From Clostridiaceae bacterium Marseille-Q4145 (GTDB taxonomy: Bacteria > Bacillota > Clostridia > Lachnospirales > Lachnospiraceae): a DNA stretch of 64,000 bases. The notes under the pieces were generated by a model. That model did not search any database and was not told the DNA's origin. It saw only the letters and a program-made list of their open reading frames with translations. Positions 58,707 to 64,000 of the stretch are shown piece after piece. The stretch spans positions 372,001-436,000 of the forward strand of contig JAGTTP010000002.1 of assembly GCA_018223365.1 (NCBI GenBank), read 5' to 3'. Position 1 is the stretch's first letter, and the number at the start of each line of letters is the position of its first letter. The translations under genes and the position numbers were made by a program.

Positions 58707-59786
58707 CTATTTAATAATGGTGCCGCCTCCGGCTACGTACTCTCCATCATAGAATACCACTGCCTGTCCCGGTGTCACTGCACGAACCGGATCGTCGAAG
58801 ACACATTCCACTTCGTCTTCTCCCACCATCCGCACGGTACACATGGCACCGCTGTGATTATAACGGATCTTGGCAAGAAAACGCCGTTCTCCGTCAAGCT
58901 TCGGAATGCTCATCCAGTTCAAACGGTTAGCGCGAAGTGTAGTGCTGAATACCGCATCTGCCTCTCCGATCACCACTTCTCCCGTCTCCGGGCGAATCTC
59001 CGTCACGACTACCGGCCGGCCCATGGCCAGTCCAAGCCCTTTCCGCTGGCCGATGGTGTAATGAGTGATTCCTTTATGCTTTCCGATGACTCTGCCATCT
59101 TCCCACACAAAGTTACCTTCCGGAATCTTTCTGCCGGAATTTTCTTCAATAAAACGGGCATAGTCCCCGTCCGGTACAAAACAAATCTCCTGGCTGTCCG
59201 GCTTATGAGCCACCGGAAGCCCCGCCTCTTCTGCAAAGGCACGGATCTGATCCTTTGTATAAGCTCCTACCGGCATCAATGTATGGGACAGCTGCTCCTG
59301 GGTCAGATTGTAAAGAGCATAGGTCTGATCCTTTGCTGCTGTGGCAGAATTCTTAATGGCATACCGACCATTGGGCAGGTGTTCAATCTGTGCATAATGA
59401 CCGGTTGCAATATAGTCTGCTCCGATATCAAGACTGCGCTTCAGCAGCGATTCCCATTTTACATAGCGATTACAAGCAATACAGGGATTGGGTGTACGGC
59501 CTTTTAAGTACTCGTCCATAAAATAGTCGATGACCCGCTCCTTGAAATCCTGCTTGAAGTTCATCACATAGTAGGGAATCTCCAGTCTGGACGCTACTCT
59601 TCTGGCATCATCTACCGCAGAGAGGCCACAGCATCCACCATTTGCCTCCACCTGATCCGGATCTTCATCCTGCCAGATCTGCATGGTAACGCCCCACACT
59701 TCATAACCCTGCTTCTGAAGAAGCCAGGCCGCCACGGAAGAATCTACGCCGCCGGACATTCCGACAACGACCTTCTTTTTCTCCAT
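58707..59786 (-). CDS. mnmA: tRNA 2-thiouridylase MnmA
   Basis: Thiolates U34 of tRNA Lys, Glu and Gln using sulfur from cysteine desulfurase. The P-loop is VVVGMSGGVDSSVAAWLL (start), with the first catalytic cysteine in GRTPNPCIACNRYVK (about 100), the second in DSQEICFVPDGDY (about 200), and GITHYTIGQRKGLG in the central domain. ATG at 59786 gives 359 residues. It follows nifU by 1 base, so the sulfur donor, scaffold and this user are made together. Confidence 0.97.
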   Translation of the reverse strand: MEKKKVVVGMSGGVDSSVAAWLLQKQGYEVWGVTMQIWQDEDPDQVEANGGCCGLSAVDDARRVASRLEIPYYVMNFKQDFKERVIDYFMDEYLKGRTPNPCIACNRYVKWESLLKRSLDIGADYIATGHYAQIEHLPNGRYAIKNSATAAKDQTYALYNLTQEQLSHTLMPVGAYTKDQIRAFAEEAGLPVAHKPDSQEICFVPDGDYARFIEENSGRKIPEGNFVWEDGRVIGKHKGITHYTIGQRKGLGLAMGRPVVVTEIRPETGEVVIGEADAVFSTTLRANRLNWMSIPKLDGERRFLAKIRYNHSGAMCTVRMVGEDEVECVFDDPVRAVTPGQAVVFYDGEYVAGGGTIIK

Positions 59787-59787
59787 T

Positions 59788-60225
59788 TTAGTATTCTTCC
59801 TCTTCTTCTCCCTCATGAATGTCAGACTTCGGTTTCTTCAGTCCGTCAATCTTGATGTGGTTCTTCTCTGCATAATCCCACAGTGCTGCATGGATTGCCT
59901 CCTCTGCCAGCAGGGAGCAGTGTACTTTTACAGGCGGAAGTCCGTCCAGTGCTTCCATAACTGCTTTATTGGTAACTTCCAGAGCTTCATAGATGCTCTT
60001 TCCTTTTACCAGCTCTGTTGCCATGCTGCTGGTTGCAACTGCAGCGCCGCAGCCGAAGGTTTTGAATTTGACATCACGGATGATCTGGTTCTCATCGATA
60101 TCAAAATAAATTCTCATGATATCGCCGCATTTTGCATTTCCTACGGTACCAACTCCGCTGGCATTCTCGATCTCTCCTACGTTTCTCGGATGCTGGAAAT
60201 GATCCATTACTTTATCACTATACAT
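59788..60225 (-). CDS. nifU: Iron-sulfur cluster scaffold, IscU/NifU-type
   Basis: Builds Fe-S clusters from sulfur supplied by the desulfurase. It opens YSDKVMDHFQHPRNVGEIEN; the three ligand cysteines are in GNAKCGDIM (about 33), TFGCGAAVA (about 59) and VKVHCSLLAEEA (about 102). 145 residues, single-domain. The C-terminal tail is Glu-rich (EGEEEEEY). It lies between the desulfurase and mnmA genes. Confidence 0.95.
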   Translation of the reverse strand: MYSDKVMDHFQHPRNVGEIENASGVGTVGNAKCGDIMRIYFDIDENQIIRDVKFKTFGCGAAVATSSMATELVKGKSIYEALEVTNKAVMEALDGLPPVKVHCSLLAEEAIHAALWDYAEKNHIKIDGLKKPKSDIHEGEEEEEY

Positions 60226-60272
60226 ATCTTTTTCCTCTTTTCTAAAATACTCCGCCGACTAGACTGTCGATC

Positions 60273-61463
60273 TTATTTCTGTTTTTTCATGAAGTCCTCA
60301 TAAAGCGGAGACATACTTCTCAGTCTTGCCACGATCTTCTTGATGCACTCTACTACATAGTCAATGTCTTCCAGGGTAGTCTCCTCACTTAAGGTCAGAC
60401 GCAGAGAACCATGGGCGATCTCATGGGGCAGTCCGATGGCCAGAAGAACATGGGACGGATCCAAAGATCCTGATGTACAGGCAGAGCCACTGGAACCACA
60501 GATACCATCCATATCCAGCATGATCAGAAGGGACTCACCCTCTACGAACTGGAAGCTGAAGTTTGCATTGTTCGGCAGACGGTCAGTTCTGTGTCCGTTC
60601 AGTCTGGTGTAGGGAACCTCTGCCAGCACACGGTCAATCAGATGATTTCTCAGCTCGATCTCTTTTGCAGTACGCTCTTTCATGGTTCTTGCCGCCCGCT
60701 CTGCTGCCACGCCATATCCTACGATACCCGGCACATTCTCAGTACCTGCACGTCTCTTTCTCTCCTGCGCTCCGCCGTGAATAAAGCTTCTGATCTTCAC
60801 GCCTTTACGGATATACAGGAAACCAATTCCCTTCGGTCCGTTCAGTTTGTGTCCGCTGGAGCTTAACATATCAATGTTCAGTTCGTCTACATTAATAGGA
60901 AGCTGTCCATATGCCTGGACTGCATCTGTATGGAACAGAATGCCGTGTTTCTTCGCAATCTCACCAATCTCTTTGATCGGCTGGATGGTTCCGATCTCGT
61001 TGTTTGCAAACATTACGCTGATCAGAATGGTGGTCGGGCGGATTGCCTTCTCAAGCTCATCCAGTTTTACTTTACCAAATTCATCCACATCCACATAGGT
61101 CACTTCAAAACCATGTTTCTCCAGCCACTCGCCGGTATGAAGAATCGCATGATGCTCAATCTTCGTGGTAATGATGTGGTTTCCTTTCTCTTTGTATGCC
61201 TCAGCAGTTGCTTTCAGCGCCCAGTTATCAGACTCGCTGCCACCAGCGGTAAAATAAATCTCCTCCGGATTTGCTCCCAGAGTCTTTGCAATCTTCTCTC
61301 TGCCTGCTGTAATGGCTTCTTTGCTCTTCTGGGAAAAGCTGTAAACACTGGAGGGGTTACCATACATTTCTGTAAAATAAGGAAGCATTGCCTCCACTAC
61401 TTCCGGCGCTGTTTTGGTTGTTGCCGCATTATCAAGATAAATAAGCTTCTTCTCTTCGCTCAT
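60273..61463 (-). CDS. nifS: Cysteine desulfurase NifS/IscS-type
   Basis: A PLP enzyme taking sulfur from cysteine as a persulfide. Motifs: IYLDNAATTKTAPEVVEAM (start), VMFANNEIGTIQPI (about 150), the PLP lysine in SSSGHKLNGPKGIGF (about 205) and the sulfur-carrying cysteine in GSSGSACTSGSLDPS (about 328). 396 residues. Start ATG at 61463 follows AGGAG by 9 bases; an in-frame TTG two codons earlier is possible. It supplies nifU and mnmA downstream. Confidence 0.97.
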   Translation of the reverse strand: MSEEKKLIYLDNAATTKTAPEVVEAMLPYFTEMYGNPSSVYSFSQKSKEAITAGREKIAKTLGANPEEIYFTAGGSESDNWALKATAEAYKEKGNHIITTKIEHHAILHTGEWLEKHGFEVTYVDVDEFGKVKLDELEKAIRPTTILISVMFANNEIGTIQPIKEIGEIAKKHGILFHTDAVQAYGQLPINVDELNIDMLSSSGHKLNGPKGIGFLYIRKGVKIRSFIHGGAQERKRRAGTENVPGIVGYGVAAERAARTMKERTAKEIELRNHLIDRVLAEVPYTRLNGHRTDRLPNNANFSFQFVEGESLLIMLDMDGICGSSGSACTSGSLDPSHVLLAIGLPHEIAHGSLRLTLSEETTLEDIDYVVECIKKIVARLRSMSPLYEDFMKKQK

Positions 61464-61469
61464 ATCCAA

Positions 61470-61934
61470 TCACTCCTTTTTTTCACAACATGATCCTGGA
61501 ATCTGACTTTTCTTCTGTACCGCCCTGCTCTCTTCCAGCAGTTCGCTCAGTTTTATCTCATCCACTGTCCGATTGATACTATCGTTAATCCGCTGCCATA
61601 CATATTTTGTCACACACACATCAGAACCGTCACATCCGCTGCTGTTCTGGATGCCAGGGCATTCCACCGGGTCAAGATTCCCTTCCAGTGCACGGAGCAC
61701 ATCTCCCACGGAAATCTCCTCCACCGGACGTCCCGGTACATAACCGCCGCACGCACCGCGCACGCTGGTAACCAGGCCTGCCTTCCGAAGCTTCGCAATG
61801 AGCTGCTCCAGATAGCTCTCCGATATGTGTTGTCTGGCTGCAATACTTGCTATTGATGCCGGTTCTTTTTCCGAATACAATGCCAGATCTATCATGGCGC
61901 GAAGACCGTAGCGTCCTTTTGTAGACAGCTTCAT
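61470..61934 (-). CDS. iscR: Rrf2-family Fe-S regulator IscR
   Basis: The winged-helix regulator that senses cluster supply. It opens MKLSTKGRYGLRAMIDLALY and has the DNA-contacting helix ISESYLEQLIAKLRKAGLV and wing SVRGACGGY. Three cysteines in VECPGIQNSSGCDGSDVC (about 92-109) match the [2Fe-2S] ligands of IscR. ATG at 61934 has GGGGTG 6 bases upstream. About 154 residues. It heads the operon and probably represses it through the operator at 61952-61975. Confidence 0.94.
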   Translation of the reverse strand: MKLSTKGRYGLRAMIDLALYSEKEPASIASIAARQHISESYLEQLIAKLRKAGLVTSVRGACGGYVPGRPVEEISVGDVLRALEGNLDPVECPGIQNSSGCDGSDVCVTKYVWQRINDSINRTVDEIKLSELLEESRAVQKKSQIPGSCCEKKE

Positions 61935-61951
61935 AATCATCACCCCGTTCT

Positions 61952-62013
61952 AATTCCGAGTATTTTTGTCGGATTTCATTGTTGATAATATCATTCCAGT
62001 TACGTTCTGTCAA
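61952..62013 (-). promoter_or_regulatory. iscR promoter and probable IscR operator
   Basis: Minus-strand TTGACA (62008-62013), 17 bases, TATTAT (61985-61990). Just downstream of the expected start site lies an inverted repeat AATTCCGA / TCGGATT (61952-61959 and 69-75) with an ATACTCGGA core, like Rrf2/IscR sites, placed where a bound repressor would block transcription. Confidence 0.7.
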
Positions 62014-62034
62014 GCACTCATTCGGAATATATTT

Positions 62035-62179
62035 TGTAACTATTCAGAGCCATGCAAAACTGCGTTCTGCGAATGCTTGCATTCAGGCAGATAAGCAGTT
62101 TTATATGGTGAAATAACCACATGAGCAAAAGTAAAGCTGCGCAGCAGCGATTTTGCGAATGGGGTTCTGAATAGTTACA
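62035..62179. repeat. Palindromic MITE-like element with terminal inverted repeats
   Basis: TGTAACTATTCAG (62035-62047) is repeated inverted as CTGAATAGTTACA (62167-62179), with similar AT-rich flanks extending the match. The 120 bases inside contain further self-complementary pieces (AAAACTGC / GCAGTTTT; GCTGCGCAGC). No open frame. Size and ends fit a miniature inverted-repeat element or a structured RNA. Confidence 0.65.
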
Positions 62180-62205
62180 TATATTTTAGAAAAAAGGAAC
62201 CTCGT

Positions 62206-62395
62206 TACAGTTCACAGTTATGCATACAGGTGGAAATAACAGACTGTGAGCGGAACCGCTCGCGCTAAGTCCTCGATCCAGCGGTACTAACCTTCGAATA
62301 TCGCCTGCTGCTCATTCTCAGGAAGTACCGGGACTGCGGACGTTCCTTTCACAGTGAGTTATTTCCACCTTCCAGCTTATTTCCTGTAAACTGTA
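62206..62395 (-). repeat. Structured repeat element, copy 1 (complete)
   Basis: A 190-base interrupted palindrome. Nested stems from outside in: TACAGTTCACAG / CTGTAAACTGTA (one mismatch), AGGTGGAAATAAC / GTTATTTCCACCT (perfect), ACTGTGA / TCACAGT, GGAAC / GTTCC, and CGGTACT / AGTACCG. The 80-base core (62275-62354, minus strand) recurs at 63921-64000 on the plus strand with 68 identical positions and no indels. There is no open frame. It lies just upstream of the SpoVB-like gene in the opposite sense. It could be a REP/MITE-type element or a non-coding RNA. Confidence 0.8.
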
Positions 62396-62410
62396 TCGGA
62401 AGTACTATCT

Positions 62411-63898
62411 ATGCGATCTTTCTCCTTCTTTCAGGGTACCCTGATCCTGACCATCTCTGGTCTTTTGATTAAATTTTTAGGCTTCTTTTATAAGATATTC
62501 CTGGCACAGGCTCTGGGTGCGGAAGGGATGGGCATCTATCAGCTTATTTTCCCCGTATTTGCCGTCTGTCATTCCCTGACTTCTTCTGGTCTTGAAGTGG
62601 CTATTTCCCGTTTCACGGCCCGCTCCCGCGGGCATGAGCAATCGGATTATCTCTGGGCCGGGCTCTTTCTGACATTGACCTCATCCCTGGTTATCGGTCT
62701 TTTCCTCTGGACCAGGTCTGATTTCATTGCCCTTACTTTGCTCCATGAGACACGATGTGCTCCCCTCTTAAAAATTCTGGCAGCCACCATTCCCCTGGCC
62801 GGCTTTCACGGCTGTTTCTGCGGGTTCTGCCTTGGCCGGAAAAATGCATCTCTTCCTGCCTTTTCGCAGCTTACAGAACAGGCTGTCAGAATTGGTTCTG
62901 TCTGGCTTCTTTATCACATTTTCCTGCAGGAAGGTATGGAAATTACTCCCATGCTCGCCGCTGCAGGTCTGCTCACCGGAGAAATCGCATCGGTTCTTTT
63001 CATATTCACCTTTGCTGCCAATAAGACTTTGCTGCCCTCCAGCCTGTCCGCCTGTTTTCACCGGTGCCGGACGCTGCTCACCATGTCTATTCCTGTCACC
63101 GCCAGCCGTGTCAGTCTGACTTTACTTCAAAGTGTGGAAGCGGTCCTGATTCCTCTGTCGCTCCGGCAATCCGGTCTCTCTTCCACAGAAGCTCTAAGTC
63201 TGTATGGCATTCTCACCGGTATGTCCCTGGCTTTCCTGCTCTTTCCAAACGCAGTCACCTCTTCTTTATCCGCTATGTTACTGCCGGTAGTATCTGAGGA
63301 GCAGGCAAAAGGGAATATGCAAAAAATCTCCCAGGCCATCGAATATACTCTGCTCTTCGGCATGAACATCGGTATTCTCTGCATGGGTATTTTTCTGCGC
63401 TTTGGAAAAGAGCTGGGAACACTATGCTTCCATCAGCCGCTGGCTGGAGAATTCTTACAGACCCTGGCATGGATCTGCCCATTCCTTTATCTGTCCGGCA
63501 ACTTAAGCAGCATCCTTCACGGACTTGGAAAAACCCCGGTTACTTTTTTTAATCAGCTGGCTGCCCTGCTGGTACGGATTTTCTGCATCGTCCTTTTCGT
63601 TCCCTTTACCGGCATTCAGGGCGTTCTGTGGGGCATTCTGGCAGGTGAACTTCTCCTGTCCTTTCTGGGCATCCGCTCCGTCGCATCTTATGTCACGCCC
63701 TCCATCGGTCTTGATGCCTACGTATTGAAACCTGCTGCCGCCATACTCTTATCTATGGGAGGAATTCATATGCTAAAACCCGCTGCCAGTATCTTCGGCC
63801 TGTTCCTGCAAATTGCTTTGATGTGTCTTGGATACCTGCTCCTTTTATTTTTCTTTGGTATCTGGAAGCTGCTGCGTCCATTGACAATGCGCCGATAA
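62411..63898 (+). CDS. SpoVB/MurJ-like polysaccharide flippase
   Basis: A 495-residue MOP-superfamily membrane protein with about 14 spans. The opening FFQGTLILTISGLLIKFLGFFYKIFLAQALGAEGMGIYQLIFPVF is typical of SpoVB and its paralogues YkvU and MurJ-type lipid II flippases. SpoVB acts in spore cortex synthesis. It begins only 15 bases after repeat copy 1 and ends 22 bases before the core of copy 2, so the two repeats bracket it in inverted orientation. Which lipid-linked sugar it moves is not visible. No strong ribosome binding site is seen before the ATG. Confidence 0.85.
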   Translation: MRSFSFFQGTLILTISGLLIKFLGFFYKIFLAQALGAEGMGIYQLIFPVFAVCHSLTSSGLEVAISRFTARSRGHEQSDYLWAGLFLTLTSSLVIGLFLWTRSDFIALTLLHETRCAPLLKILAATIPLAGFHGCFCGFCLGRKNASLPAFSQLTEQAVRIGSVWLLYHIFLQEGMEITPMLAAAGLLTGEIASVLFIFTFAANKTLLPSSLSACFHRCRTLLTMSIPVTASRVSLTLLQSVEAVLIPLSLRQSGLSSTEALSLYGILTGMSLAFLLFPNAVTSSLSAMLLPVVSEEQAKGNMQKISQAIEYTLLFGMNIGILCMGIFLRFGKELGTLCFHQPLAGEFLQTLAWICPFLYLSGNLSSILHGLGKTPVTFFNQLAALLVRIFCIVLFVPFTGIQGVLWGILAGELLLSFLGIRSVASYVTPSIGLDAYVLKPAAAILLSMGGIHMLKPAASIFGLFLQIALMCLGYLLLLFFFGIWKLLRPLTMRR

Positions 63899-63920
63899 CA
63901 GGACGTGCAGAAGTGACAGC

Positions 63921-64000
63921 CTGTGAAGGGAACGTCCGCAGTCCCGGTACTTCACGTGAACGAGCGGTCAGCGACATTCGAGTGTTAGTACCGCTGGATC
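63921..64000 (+). repeat. Structured repeat element, copy 2 (cut by the window end)
   Basis: The 80 bases in view align without gaps to the core of copy 1 (68/80 identical). The invariant CGGTACT / AGTACCG stem is kept, and a neighbouring 3-base helix changes on both sides (CCT/AGG in copy 1, CAC/GTG here). The outer arms differ from copy 1 and the right arm is outside the window. Confidence 0.8.

Noticed and set aside
62250..62300. Short resemblance of the repeat core (GATCGAGGACTTA) to the 3' end of 23S rRNA
   Set aside because: The match is about 13 bases and the flanking sequence is different; no rRNA gene is present.

Overview
The window looks like a chromosome segment of a Gram-positive, spore-forming anaerobe of the class Clostridia, most likely family Lachnospiraceae (Blautia/Mediterraneibacter/Dorea type). 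The reasons are: sporulation genes (spoIIGA, sigE, sigG, a ylmC/ymxH-like gene and a SpoVB-like flippase) beside a Firmicutes-style division cluster; strong AGGAGG ribosome binding sites; a sodium-pumping biotin decarboxylase; and an IscR-NifS-NifU-MnmA operon. The taxon is inferred from gene content and protein resemblance; no database search was possible. Nearly all housekeeping genes lie on the minus strand.

Layout: 1-4043 is a minus-strand operon for a Na+-translocating decarboxylase (MmdA-type carboxyltransferase, gamma, biotin carrier, beta, start of an OadA-type carboxyltransferase) with a good promoter at its head. 4160-9362 holds two D,D-carboxypeptidases, scpA/scpB, a metallophosphoesterase and a DUF212 membrane protein. 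9489-13626 carries rpsU, alaS, efp and nrdR. 13733-16452 is the sporulation sigma block, with ylmC and sigG on the plus strand converging on spoIIGA-sigE. 16503-29963 runs aroD, aroE, then the division and cell-wall cluster (ftsZ, ftsQ, murA, ftsW, mraY, two class B PBPs, ftsL, rsmH, mraZ), with an opposing tRNA-Gly inside it and a row of MraZ boxes at its promoter. 30018-32473 holds a possible Spo0E-like small gene, lgt and ychF.

32600-42840 is an AT-richer accessory island: a truncated CpeT-like gene, a HAD phosphatase, two AraC regulators, a lactose-type permease, a GH2 beta-galactosidase, a group II intron of apparent class C sitting directly behind the permease terminator, a 25-codon small gene and a decayed gene. 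42854-47937 is rseP-dxr-cdsA-uppS-frr-pyrH. 48026-57740 is dtd, maf, eno, a membrane sigma-like/SH3 protein, gpmI, an aldo/keto reductase, tpiA, pgk and gap, with intercistronic hairpins before pgk and before eno. 57837-62013 is a PHP histidinol phosphatase, then mnmA, nifU, nifS and iscR with promoter and probable operator. 62035-64000 holds two different palindromic elements and a SpoVB-like flippase flanked by inverted copies of one of them.

The most unusual items are: (1) an 80-base structured repeat core present twice in inverted orientation around the SpoVB-like gene, 85% identical, with a compensatory stem change; (2) a protein with an ECF-sigma-like head, a 52-residue stretch with 45 Asp/Glu, one membrane span and an outside SH3 domain, lying between gpmI and eno; (3) the eno Shine-Dalgarno sequence built into the 3' arm of a terminator-like hairpin that ends seven U before the AUG; (4) two kinds of carboxyltransferase in one Na+-decarboxylase operon; (5) sigG ending 6 bases from the end of sigE on the opposite strand with no visible terminator; (6) five phased MraZ boxes. 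No CRISPR array, rRNA or prophage was seen.
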